Origin: an uncultured Eubacterium sp.
GTDB lineage: Bacteria > Bacillota > Clostridia > Oscillospirales > Acutalibacteraceae
Length of the DNA stretch: 64,000 nucleotides
Assembly (NCBI GenBank): GCA_905234495.1
Contig: CAJOHE010000001.1
Span: forward strand, 1 to 64,000
Reading direction: 5' to 3'
Notes under the pieces: model-generated
What the model was told of the DNA's origin: nothing
What the model saw: only the letters and a program-made list of their open reading frames with translations
The model's database searches: none
Made by a program: the position numbers and the translations under genes
Part shown: positions 53,530-61,965 of the stretch, piece after piece
Numbering within the stretch: position 1 is the first letter of the stretch
How the letters are laid out: each line of letters begins with the position of its first letter

Positions 53530-55986
53530 ATGGCTACTCATGATTATGATGATTTGCTTGAATCCTTTATGAATAATTCCGCTAAGGCATATAACGACGA
53601 CAAAGAAGCTCGTGAAAACGCAGAGAAAAACTTGTCGTCTTCAAACGATGCCTCTGCATCAAAAGATAAAAAGAGCAACCGTGCAAAGCGCGGCAGAGAG
53701 ATTGAAAAGGAATTAGCCGCAAAGAAGGCTAAGAGAAGAAAGAAAATAAAAAAAGAGAAATCGCCTGCACAGAAGTTTTTCGGCGACGTTTTAAAGGCGA
53801 TAATCGCTCTTATTATGATAGGCGGCGTTGTCGGCGTGGTAAGCTTTTCCGTTATTGCGATTTACGGCTACAGTGTTGTTTACGGAGACCCTGTGTTTGA
53901 CCTTACAAAAGAGGCTCTTTCTCAGAATCAGACCTCGTTTATCTACGGTCAGGACGGCGACAATCTTGTTGAGATAACAAGGCTTCACGGCGAAGAAAAC
54001 CGTATCTGGGTTTCGCTTGACAATATGAGCGAATATATGCCAAAGGCTTTCGTTGCCTGCGAGGACAAGAGATTTTATAATCACCACGGCGTTGACTGGA
54101 TCAGAACAATCGGCGTATTTATCAAGCAAAACGACCAGGGCGGTTCAACAATCACCCAGCAGCTTATCAAAAACCTTACAGACGACAATAAGGTAACGTA
54201 TGTAAGAAAGTTTAATGAGATACTGAGAGCTCTGAACCTTGAGAGAAACTTTACCAAGGAACAGATTCTTGAGGCTTATCTCAACACGATATATCTTTCA
54301 AACGGATGCTACGGCGTCAGAACTGCCGCAGAGGTTTATTACGGTAAGGACGTTGCCAACCTAAATGCTGCGGAATGTGCCTGCCTTGCGTCAATTACCA
54401 AGGCACCGACTACTTACGACCCGCTTCACAATCCCGAGCAAAACAGGGAAAGACAGCTTTGGGTTTTAAAGCAGATGGCAAGCGAGGAAACTCAGTTTCT
54501 CACCGCTGCAGAGTACAAAGAGGCTGTTGACTATGAAATGATTTTCACCAACAGCGAAAACTATCAGGGTTCCGAAATCGAAGATGACGACGATGACGAA
54601 GAAGTTGAAAACATCACCAACTACTATGTTGACTTTGTAATCACTTCGATTGAGCAGGACCTTCAGAAAATGGGTTATACCCAGAAGAAAGCCCACGATA
54701 TGGTCTACGGCGGCGGACTTCATATTTACACCGCTATTGACTTTGATATACAGGACGCTCTTGAAGACGTTTATGAAAACTATCGCAGAATGCCCGATGA
54801 AACCGTTCAGGGCGCGATGTGCATTATGGACTACCACGGCAGAGTGCTCGGTATTGTCGGCGGTTGCGGTAAGAATCAGGGCGCGATGCTTCTCAACAGA
54901 GCAACGCAGTCAACAAGACCGCCCGGTTCAACAATCAAGCCCCTCGCTGTTTACGGCCCCGCGCTTGAAAAGAGCCTTCAGGACAGCAGCGTAAACGTTT
55001 ACTGGTCGTCAATGTTCAACGACAGCCCTTCAATGACTGTTGAGGGCAAGGGCTGGCCTGTAAACCAGGGCGGCGGATATTCGTCAAGCGACGTAACGCT
55101 TCAGCGTGGTCTTGCTCAGTCGCTCAACACGATTTCTGCAAGAACGCTGCAGACAATCGGCGTTGATTATTCCTATGAATTCCTGAGTGAAAACTTCAAG
55201 CTTTCAACTCTTGACGATATTAGAGACCTTGACTTCGGTCCTCTTGCAATCGGTTCTCTTACAAACGGTGCAAAGGTTATCGATATGACTGCGGCATACT
55301 GCGCATACGGTAACGGCGGTTATTACTATGAGCCCTACGCTTACTATAAGATTGAAGACAGCCAGGGCAACGTTATTATCGAAAAGCAGCCCGAGGAAAC
55401 AAAGACCGAGGCTATTTCGGAAAGCACGAGCTGGCTTATGAACAAGCTTCTGCAGACCGTTATGACTGAGGGTACGGGTACTTCATATAAACTTCCCGGT
55501 ATTCAGTGCTTCGGAAAAACCGGTACGACGAATGACGATAAGGACAGATGGTTCGTTGGCGGTACACCAGATATGATTGGCGTAACGTGGTACGGCTACG
55601 ACATCCCCGAAGAGGTTCATTACTCACTTTCATCAAACCCCGCAGGTACAATCTGGCGCTGTGTTATGGAAGAGGTTTATGAGGCTCTCGACGCAAGGGG
55701 AAGCGACTACAGCACGGAATTCCCCGAATACGACGGAATAGTTTGCCGTTCTTACTGCACAATGTGCGGTAAGCTTGCTTCAAACGGTTCGCCGTCAACT
55801 GCATACGGCTGGTATGACGCAAACAATCTTCCCGGCTACTGCCAGGGCGGACATGTTGTCGAGACCGAGTCATCCGACGATACAACGGACGAAGCTACAA
55901 CGAAGTCAAAGAAGGAAACCACAACCGCAGCTACAACAACAACGGCGGCAGCGGCTGAAGAGAAAAAGGAAGAAGACGCAGCATAG
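53530..55986 (+). CDS. Class A penicillin-binding protein (PBP1A family)
   Basis: 818 residues. The basic cytosolic tail is about 90 residues (KKAKRRKKIKKEK), then one transmembrane anchor. The GT51 glycosyltransferase has EDKRFYNHHGVDW and QGGSTITQQLIKNL. The transpeptidase has the SxxK serine in PPGSTIKPLAVY, the SLN motif and KTGTT. The C-terminus has three CxxC-like cysteines (CRSYCTMCGKL) and then a Thr/Ala/Lys-rich tail. It polymerises and crosslinks peptidoglycan. Confidence 0.95.
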   Translation: MATHDYDDLLESFMNNSAKAYNDDKEARENAEKNLSSSNDASASKDKKSNRAKRGREIEKELAAKKAKRRKKIKKEKSPAQKFFGDVLKAIIALIMIGGVVGVVSFSVIAIYGYSVVYGDPVFDLTKEALSQNQTSFIYGQDGDNLVEITRLHGEENRIWVSLDNMSEYMPKAFVACEDKRFYNHHGVDWIRTIGVFIKQNDQGGSTITQQLIKNLTDDNKVTYVRKFNEILRALNLERNFTKEQILEAYLNTIYLSNGCYGVRTAAEVYYGKDVANLNAAECACLASITKAPTTYDPLHNPEQNRERQLWVLKQMASEETQFLTAAEYKEAVDYEMIFTNSENYQGSEIEDDDDDEEVENITNYYVDFVITSIEQDLQKMGYTQKKAHDMVYGGGLHIYTAIDFDIQDALEDVYENYRRMPDETVQGAMCIMDYHGRVLGIVGGCGKNQGAMLLNRATQSTRPPGSTIKPLAVYGPALEKSLQDSSVNVYWSSMFNDSPSMTVEGKGWPVNQGGGYSSSDVTLQRGLAQSLNTISARTLQTIGVDYSYEFLSENFKLSTLDDIRDLDFGPLAIGSLTNGAKVIDMTAAYCAYGNGGYYYEPYAYYKIEDSQGNVIIEKQPEETKTEAISESTSWLMNKLLQTVMTEGTGTSYKLPGIQCFGKTGTTNDDKDRWFVGGTPDMIGVTWYGYDIPEEVHYSLSSNPAGTIWRCVMEEVYEALDARGSDYSTEFPEYDGIVCRSYCTMCGKLASNGSPSTAYGWYDANNLPGYCQGGHVVETESSDDTTDEATTKSKKETTTAATTTTAAAAEEKKEEDAA

Positions 55987-55987
55987 A

Positions 55988-56026
55988 TTAAAAAAGGAAA
56001 TCAGTTTATCTCTGATTTCCTTTTGC
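55988..56026 (+). terminator. Terminator of the PBP gene
   Basis: AAAAGGAAATCAG (55992-56004), loop TTTATCT, CTGATTTCCTTTT (56012-56024). Confidence 0.9.
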
Positions 56027-56042
56027 TATAACGGGAGTAATA

Positions 56043-56453
56043 ATGAAAATAATGGCTATTGATTACGGCGACGCGAGAACGGGAATTGCTTTTTCCGACG
56101 TTCGCGGAATCCTCGCAAGCGCGTACGGCGTAGTTAACGAAAAATACCTTCCGAAGCTTGTTGATAAGCTCACAGAGATTATAGAAAAGGAAAAGCCCGA
56201 AAAGATTATTATCGGGCTTCCGAGAAATATGGACGGAAGCTACGGCTACCGATGCGACGAGTGCAAGGAACTCGGCGAAAAGCTCGGTGAGAAAACCGAA
56301 ATTCCCATTGAATTTGAGGACGAGCGGCTGACGACGGTTATTGCCCACGATATCCTTTCACAGAACAACGTGAGGGGCGACAAGAGAAAGGGCAGCGTTG
56401 ACGCCGTTTCAGCCACGGTTATTTTGCAGAGCTATCTGGATAAAAACAAATAA
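56043..56453 (+). CDS. ruvX: RuvX/YqgF family pre-16S rRNA nuclease
   Basis: A 136-residue RNase H-fold protein. Signature blocks are MAIDYGDARTGIAFSD, IIIGLPRNMDGSYG and DERLTTVIAHDIL, ending DAVSATVILQSYLD. It trims the 5' end of 16S rRNA and was earlier described as a Holliday junction resolvase. AACGGGAGTAAT precedes the ATG. Confidence 0.95.
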   Translation: MKIMAIDYGDARTGIAFSDVRGILASAYGVVNEKYLPKLVDKLTEIIEKEKPEKIIIGLPRNMDGSYGYRCDECKELGEKLGEKTEIPIEFEDERLTTVIAHDILSQNNVRGDKRKGSVDAVSATVILQSYLDKNK

Positions 56454-56481
56454 ATGCCGCATATAATTATACGGTGATTTT

Positions 56482-56997
56482 TTGAGGCTGAAGCTTTTTG
56501 ATACCGTAATAATTATAGACTTTTCATTTGTACTTATTATCAGTCTTGCTCTTTTATTCGGCGCCGGCGGACTTTTGAGACTGCTGCTTTTTTCAGGGCT
56601 TCACGAGCTCGGACATCTTGCGGCATTAGCAATATGTAAAAAGCGCACAGACAGCCTCAGACTCTCGTTTTACGGGGCTGCATTGAAATATTCCGCCTCG
56701 CTTTCAAAAGGGCGGGAATGCTTCGTTCTTCTCTGCGGACCGCTTGTGAATTTACTTTTGTTTCTATTTTTAAAAGATGAGATTAACATATCGCTTTTTA
56801 TTCTTAATTTACTGCCGATATATCCGCTTGACGGCGGCAGGGCGTTAAGGCTGTTTCTGCCGAGAGTATCAGATTATGTTTCATATGTTTTTCTCGCGGT
56901 TTTTATTGCGTTTTCGCTGTATCTAATCGCGTGTCACAAAGTTTATTCAATGCTTTTGATAAGCGTTTATCTTTTGGTTTATACTGCTTTATACTGA
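56482..56997 (+). CDS. Site-2 protease family membrane metalloprotease (SpoIVFB-like)
   Basis: A 171-residue polytopic M50 protease. The zinc site HELGH is at about residues 41-45, and the third ligand motif NLLPIYPLDGGRAL is at about 110. There are no CBS or PDZ domains. The compact form is typical of SpoIVFB, which activates sigma-K in sporulation, but neither spoIVFA nor other sporulation genes are in view, so the substrate is unknown. Start is TTG behind ACGGTGA. Confidence 0.8.
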   Translation: MRLKLFDTVIIIDFSFVLIISLALLFGAGGLLRLLLFSGLHELGHLAALAICKKRTDSLRLSFYGAALKYSASLSKGRECFVLLCGPLVNLLLFLFLKDEINISLFILNLLPIYPLDGGRALRLFLPRVSDYVSYVFLAVFIAFSLYLIACHKVYSMLLISVYLLVYTALY

Positions 56998-57004
56998 GGT
57001 AATT

Positions 57005-58843
57005 ATGAAAAAGGAAGTTGAAAAAATCCTGCAATATGTTCAGAAGCCTGCAAGATACACGGGCGGTGAGCTTAACAGCGTTGTCAAGGACAGGGATAGC
57101 GTTGCGCTTCGCTATGCCTTCTGCTTCCCCGATACATATGAAATAGGTATGAGCCACCTCGGTATGAAGATTCTGTATTCGCTTGTAAACGAGCGCACCG
57201 ACGCTTGGTGTGAGAGAGTTTTTGCGCCCGACGTTGATATGGAAGAGCAGATGAGAAAGCACGGAGTTCCTCTTTTTGCGCTTGAAAGCGGCGACTATAT
57301 CAAGGACTTTGATATGATAGGCTTTACCTTGCAGTATGAGCTTTGTTATACGAATGTTCTCAATATGCTCGACCTCGCGGGGTTGCCTTTGCTCAGCCGC
57401 GACAGGGAAGAGCTGACGCCAGTTATTGCTGTCGGCGGTCCCTGCACCTGCAACCCCGAGCCCATAACTGATTTTGTGGATATTATCTTTATCGGTGAGG
57501 GTGAGGAAAGCACGAATGAGGTGCTTGACCTTCTCAAGGAATGTAAGGAAAAGGGCGCTTCAAAAAGAGAGTTTCTTCTCAGAGCTAAGGATATTAACGG
57601 TATCTACATTCCGTCTTTTTACAAAGATGAATACAACGACGACGGCACTATGAAAAGCCTTACGCCGACCGACGGCGCGCCGCTTCCGGTAAAAAAGTCC
57701 GTAATCGCCGATATGAACACGGTGTACTATCCCGATAAATTTGTCGTTCCGTTTATTGAAACGGTATTCGACAGGGCGACTGCCGAGATTTTCAGAGGCT
57801 GCATCAGAGGATGCCGATTCTGTCAGGCTGGCTTTATATACCGCCCGATAAGAGAGAAATCGGTTGAAACGATAAACAGACAGAGCAAGGCGCTCATTGA
57901 GTCCACGGGCTACGACGAGCTGTCGCTTTGCTCGCTTTCAACGTCCGACCACAGCGGTGTCAACAATATGCTCAACTCGCTTCTTGACTGGACGGTAAAG
58001 GAAAAAATCAATCTTTCGCTGCCGAGTCTTCGCGTTGATAATTTCTCGGACGAGCTCGTTGAAAAGCTCAATAAAGTAAGGCGAAGCGGTCTGACCTTTG
58101 CGCCCGAAGCGGGTACGCAGAGGCTTCGCGACGTTATAAATAAAAACGTTACCGAGGAAGAGGTTATTACTACCTGCAACAAGGCTTTTGATAACGGATG
58201 GACGGCGGTAAAGCTCTACTTTATGATGGGACTTCCGACCGAGACTATGGAAGACATCGAAGGCATCGCGAACCTCGGTATGGAAGTTGTTCACGCATTC
58301 GGCAAGAATCCGAACTCAAAGGGCAAGGGCGTTCAGGTTTCAATTTCCTGCGCTTCGTTTATACCCAAGCCCCACACGCCGTTTCAGTGGGAACCCGAGG
58401 ACAGTATGGAATCGCTGAAGGAAAAGCAGGAACACCTTCTCAAATCCATTCCTTCAAAGAAGATTAAGGTGTCGTATCATCAGACGCCGACGTCACTTAT
58501 TGAGGGCGTTCTCGCGCGCGGTGACAGAAGGCTCAACAAGGTGCTTCTCAGGGCTTTTGAGCTCGGCTGCAAATATGACGCATGGGATGATAAATTCGAC
58601 TTTGAAAAGTGGAAGCAGGCATTTGAGGACTGCGGTATCGACCCGTTTTTCTACACAAGAAGAAAGAGGGAATTCTCCGAGCTTCTTCCGTGGGACCACC
58701 TTGATTTCGGCGTGAGCAGAAAATTCCTTGAAAGAGAAAACATCAGGGCTCATGAAAACAAGACGACGCCGCATTGCAGAATTCACTGCGCGGGCTGCGG
58801 CGCTGATAAGCTGAACGGAGGTAACTGCGATGCGAGAGGTTAG
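57005..58843 (+). CDS. B12-binding-domain radical SAM protein (TIGR03960 family)
   Basis: 612 residues. An N-terminal cobalamin-binding-like domain precedes a radical SAM core with the cluster motif CIRGCRFCQAG (about residue 263). The C-terminal region contains CRIHCAGCGADKLNGG. It is always encoded with the TIGR03936 protein that follows, and the two are sometimes fused; their reaction is unknown. The start lies behind TGAGGTAATT. Confidence 0.93.
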   Translation: MKKEVEKILQYVQKPARYTGGELNSVVKDRDSVALRYAFCFPDTYEIGMSHLGMKILYSLVNERTDAWCERVFAPDVDMEEQMRKHGVPLFALESGDYIKDFDMIGFTLQYELCYTNVLNMLDLAGLPLLSRDREELTPVIAVGGPCTCNPEPITDFVDIIFIGEGEESTNEVLDLLKECKEKGASKREFLLRAKDINGIYIPSFYKDEYNDDGTMKSLTPTDGAPLPVKKSVIADMNTVYYPDKFVVPFIETVFDRATAEIFRGCIRGCRFCQAGFIYRPIREKSVETINRQSKALIESTGYDELSLCSLSTSDHSGVNNMLNSLLDWTVKEKINLSLPSLRVDNFSDELVEKLNKVRRSGLTFAPEAGTQRLRDVINKNVTEEEVITTCNKAFDNGWTAVKLYFMMGLPTETMEDIEGIANLGMEVVHAFGKNPNSKGKGVQVSISCASFIPKPHTPFQWEPEDSMESLKEKQEHLLKSIPSKKIKVSYHQTPTSLIEGVLARGDRRLNKVLLRAFELGCKYDAWDDKFDFEKWKQAFEDCGIDPFFYTRRKREFSELLPWDHLDFGVSRKFLERENIRAHENKTTPHCRIHCAGCGADKLNGGNCDARG

Positions 58844-59495
58844 ACTTCGTTTTTCAAAGGTAGACAGAATTAAATACATAAGCCACCTTGATATTAACCG
58901 CGCTATGAGCAGGGCGCTCGGGCGTGCAGATATCCCTTTGTGGTACACGGAAGGCTACAACCCTCATCCGTATATGAGTTTTTCTCTGCCGCTTTCTCTC
59001 GGCGTTGAAAGCCTCTGCGAGAGCGTTGACCTGAGAATCGTCGGCGACATATCGAACAGCGAGATTAAAGACAGACTCAATGCAGTACTTCCCGAAGGGT
59101 TAAAAATTCTCGACGTTTACGACGACTTTCGCGACAACAGTGAGATTGCGTTTTCGGACTATGTTTTCAAGCTTGAATTCATCGATAACGAAGAGGCGCT
59201 CAAAAGGATTGAAAAGGTTCTTTCGCAGGATGAGATAATGGCTGAAAAGAAGGGCAAAAAGGGTAAAAGAAGAATAGTCAGGGAAACAAACATTAAGCCA
59301 TTCATTGATAAATATAATATCTCAATACGCGACGGTGTCATTGTTTTGAACGCAAGGCTCTGTGCGGGCGGTGAGAAAAACCTCAACCCGACGCTTCTTT
59401 TTAACACGATTATCCGCCTTATTGATATGGACTTTGAGTGGAAAAACATAAGCAGAATAGGTCTTCTTGATAAGGATTATAAAGAATTCAAATAA
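58830..59495 (+). CDS. TIGR03936 (DUF2344) radical SAM-associated protein
   Basis: 221 residues beginning VRLRFSKVDRIKYISHLDI, with WYTEGYNPHPYMSFSLPLSLGVES as the conserved block. It overlaps the upstream radical SAM gene by 14 nt with AACGGAGGT as ribosome binding site. It presumably acts as partner of that enzyme. Confidence 0.93.
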   Translation: MREVRLRFSKVDRIKYISHLDINRAMSRALGRADIPLWYTEGYNPHPYMSFSLPLSLGVESLCESVDLRIVGDISNSEIKDRLNAVLPEGLKILDVYDDFRDNSEIAFSDYVFKLEFIDNEEALKRIEKVLSQDEIMAEKKGKKGKRRIVRETNIKPFIDKYNISIRDGVIVLNARLCAGGEKNLNPTLLFNTIIRLIDMDFEWKNISRIGLLDKDYKEFK

Positions 59496-59502
59496 AAAAG
59501 AC

Positions 59503-59531
59503 TTGCATTTTTAAATAAACTATGTTATTAT
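59503..59531 (+). promoter_or_regulatory. Promoter of rplS
   Basis: TTGCAT (59503-59508), 17-nt spacer, TATTAT (59526-59531). Confidence 0.8.
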
Positions 59532-59537
59532 GTTTGA

Positions 59538-59650
59538 GCATTTGTTCCGTTGCATACTTCTGCAACGCGTAAAATGTCAGCGTTTCGCATTTAAGAAGAT
59601 GGTCCGCTTTCAATTTATTTGATATGAACATCCTATAAAAAACAGGAGGA
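59538..59650 (+). promoter_or_regulatory. Ribosomal protein L19 leader (autoregulatory RNA)
   Basis: The untranslated leader has a hairpin CGTTGCA (59548-59554), loop TACTTC, TGCAACG (59561-59567), and a second arm AAATG (59572-59576) with CATTT (59588-59592). This matches the position and general form of the Firmicutes L19 leader, thought to bind excess L19. No terminator is visible in it, so control would be at translation. Confidence 0.65.
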
Positions 59651-59657
59651 AAATATA

Positions 59658-60002
59658 ATGGACGCACTTAAATTAATTGCTCAGGACAGCACAAAGGCTG
59701 AATTTCCGGAATTCGGCATCGGCGATACCGTAAGAGTATCGGTTAACATCCGCGAGGGTTCACGTGAAAGAATCCAGATGTTTGAGGGAACAGTTATCGC
59801 TATGAAGGGTTCAGGCGTTTCAAAGACCTTTACCGTTCGCCGTCTTTCATACGGCGTTGGCGTTGAGAGAGTATTCCCGATGCATTCACCAAACGTTGTT
59901 GACGTTAAGGTTATCCGTTCCGGTAAGGTTCGCCGCGCTAAGCTCTATTATCTTCGCGACCGCGTTGGTAAGGCTGCAAAAGTTAAAGAAAACATTAACT
60001 AA
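59658..60002 (+). CDS. rplS: Ribosomal protein bL19
   Basis: 114 residues with the family's [22 protein letters not shown] block, [19 protein letters not shown] and the closing [10 protein letters not shown]. It sits at the 30S-50S interface. ACAGGAGGA precedes the ATG. Confidence 0.98.
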   Translation: MDALKLIAQDSTKAEFPEFGIGDTVRVSVNIREGSRERIQMFEGTVIAMKGSGVSKTFTVRRLSYGVGVERVFPMHSPNVVDVKVIRSGKVRRAKLYYLRDRVGKAAKVKENIN

Positions 60003-60005
60003 AGC

Positions 60006-60038
60006 AATAAGGCATTCACGAAATGTGGATGCCTTAAT
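60006..60038 (+). terminator. Terminator of rplS
   Basis: AAGGCATTCAC (60009-60019), loop GAAAT, GTGGATGCCTT (60025-60035), one wobble, with an A/T-rich tail. Confidence 0.7.
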
Positions 60039-60044
60039 TATTTA

Positions 60045-60073
60045 TTGCAATTTAGTTTATAATAAAGTATAAT
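60045..60073 (+). promoter_or_regulatory. Promoter of ylqF operon
   Basis: TTGCAA (60045-60050), 17-nt spacer, TATAAT (60068-60073). Confidence 0.83.
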
Positions 60074-60104
60074 TAATTAACGTTATTTTTTCAGGGGGCA
60101 GATT

Positions 60105-60971
60105 ATGCCTGATTTTCAGAAACAGACAGTACAGTGGTTTCCCGGTCATATGGCGAAAACGCGCCGTCAGATTAAGGAAAGCTTGAAGCTTGTTGACGGT
60201 GTGGTTGTGCTTGTCGACGCGAGAATACCAAAAAGCTCGTCAAATCCCGAGCTTGATGAACTGATTAAAAACAAGCCGCGAATTGTGCTGCTTAATAAAT
60301 GCGACCTTGCAGAGCCAAACGCCACTAAAATGTGGATTGATTACTATAATTCAAGGGGTATGTTTGCACTTCCCGTTGATTGCAGAACGGGCAAGGGGCT
60401 CAATAATTTTATTCCGACCGTAAATAAGGCACTTGCAGACGTAATTGCGAAAAACGAGGAAAAGGGTATGGGCGGCAAGTCCCTGCGCCTTATGGTTGTG
60501 GGTATACCGAACACCGGCAAATCATCCTTTATCAACCGTATGGCGGGTAATGCCAAGGCAAAGGTTGCAGATAAAGCGGGCGTAACCCGACAGAATCAGT
60601 GGTTTGCAGTCGGAAGGGGAATAGAGCTTCTCGACACGCCGGGCGTTCTCTGGCCGAAATTTGAGGACAGAGAGGTGGGCGACAAGCTTGCCTTTACCGG
60701 CGCAATTAAAGATGAAGTAACCGATATTGAAACTCTTTCCTGCAGGCTTCTTGACGTGCTTGCAAAAACTAAGCCCGAGACGATTTTAAGCCGCTACAAG
60801 CTTGATAGCATAGACGGCTTGCAGGGTTGGGAAATCCTTGAAGCAATCGGAAAGAAAAGGGGATTTCTCATCAAGGGCGGCGAGATTGATTACGAACGCA
60901 CTGCAGTAATGCTCTGCGATGAATTCAGAGGAGGAAAGCTCGGCAAAATTTCGCTTGAGCTGCCTGAATAA
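60105..60971 (+). CDS. ylqF: Ribosome biogenesis GTPase YlqF/RbgA
   Basis: A 288-residue circularly permuted GTPase: G4 (NKCDL, about residue 64) comes before G1 (GIPNTGKSS, about 137) and G3 (DTPGVLWP). It drives late 50S assembly. AGGGGGCAG precedes the ATG. Its stop overlaps the rnhB start by one base. Confidence 0.95.
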   Translation: MPDFQKQTVQWFPGHMAKTRRQIKESLKLVDGVVVLVDARIPKSSSNPELDELIKNKPRIVLLNKCDLAEPNATKMWIDYYNSRGMFALPVDCRTGKGLNNFIPTVNKALADVIAKNEEKGMGGKSLRLMVVGIPNTGKSSFINRMAGNAKAKVADKAGVTRQNQWFAVGRGIELLDTPGVLWPKFEDREVGDKLAFTGAIKDEVTDIETLSCRLLDVLAKTKPETILSRYKLDSIDGLQGWEILEAIGKKRGFLIKGGEIDYERTAVMLCDEFRGGKLGKISLELPE

Positions 60972-61576
60972 TGGATTGGCTTGAATTTGAAAACGAAGCG
61001 TATAGTGAAGGCTTTGAGATTGTCTGCGGCGTTGACGAGGCTGGCAGAGGACCTCTTGCGGGACCTGTTTATGCCGCCGCGGTTATCCTTCCGAAAGGGC
61101 ATATAATCGAGGGCGTAAACGATTCAAAAAAGCTTTCCGAGAAAAAGAGGGACGAGCTTTTTGATAAGGTTATCGAAGAGTGCGTCTGCTACGGAATCGG
61201 AACTGCTTCGGAAAAGGAAATAGACGAAATCAATATTTTACAGGCGACCTTTCTTGCGATGAGAAGGGCTGTTGAAGCGCTTGACGTTAAACCCGATATC
61301 GCGCTGATTGACGGCAACAGACTGCCGGGGCTCGATATTGCCGAAAGGTATATTATCAAGGGTGATGCAAAAAGCGCGAGTATTGCTGCGGCGTCAATTC
61401 TTGCAAAGGTCAGCAGAGACAGATATATGCTTGAAATGGCTGAGAAATATCCCGAGTACCAGTTTGAAAAGCACAAGGGCTACGGCACGAAGCTTCACTA
61501 TGAAATGATAGAAAAATACGGCGTTTCGCCGATACACAGAAGAACATTTTTAAAGAAGATTTTAAACGATGAATAA
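60971..61576 (+). CDS. rnhB: Ribonuclease HII
   Basis: 201 residues with all metal ligands: Asp and Glu in GVDEAGRGPLAGPV, Asp in LIDGNRLPG, and the downstream SIAAASILAKVSRDRYM motif. It nicks at ribonucleotides misincorporated in DNA. The rplS-ylqF-rnhB order matches Bacillus. It overlaps yraN by 8 nt. Confidence 0.97.
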   Translation: MDWLEFENEAYSEGFEIVCGVDEAGRGPLAGPVYAAAVILPKGHIIEGVNDSKKLSEKKRDELFDKVIEECVCYGIGTASEKEIDEINILQATFLAMRRAVEALDVKPDIALIDGNRLPGLDIAERYIIKGDAKSASIAAASILAKVSRDRYMLEMAEKYPEYQFEKHKGYGTKLHYEMIEKYGVSPIHRRTFLKKILNDE

Positions 61577-61922
61577 TCAGGGAAAACTCTGGGAAATTGA
61601 AGCGTGCAATTTCCTTCGAAAAAAGCGATACAAGCTTGTTTCAACTAATTATACCTGCCGTTTCGGTGAGATTGACCTCATAATGAAAAAGGGGAAATAT
61701 CTCTGTTTTATTGAGGTCAAACAGAGGGATGAAAAGTCTATTGCGACGCCCGCTGAATTCGTAGGCGCCGACAAGCAGAAGAAAATGATTGCCACGGCAC
61801 AGTTTTATCTAGCGGCAAATCCGACTAAACTGCAGCCACGTTTTGACGTGGTAGAGGTCTACACAAGCGACAATCAGTTAAAATCAATAAAACATCTTGA
61901 AAATGCGTTTGATTTATTATAG
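61569..61922 (+). CDS. YraN family endonuclease-like protein (UPF0102)
   Basis: A 117-residue protein with the nuclease-like core FGEIDLIMKKGKYLCFIEVKQR, keeping the Glu, Asp and ExK residues of the restriction-endonuclease fold. Function is unproven. The ATG overlaps rnhB. Confidence 0.92.
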   Translation: MNNQGKLWEIEACNFLRKKRYKLVSTNYTCRFGEIDLIMKKGKYLCFIEVKQRDEKSIATPAEFVGADKQKKMIATAQFYLAANPTKLQPRFDVVEVYTSDNQLKSIKHLENAFDLL

Positions 61923-61965
61923 AATATTAAATCATTAAAGACGGTTTATGTAAGGAGTAGTAAAA

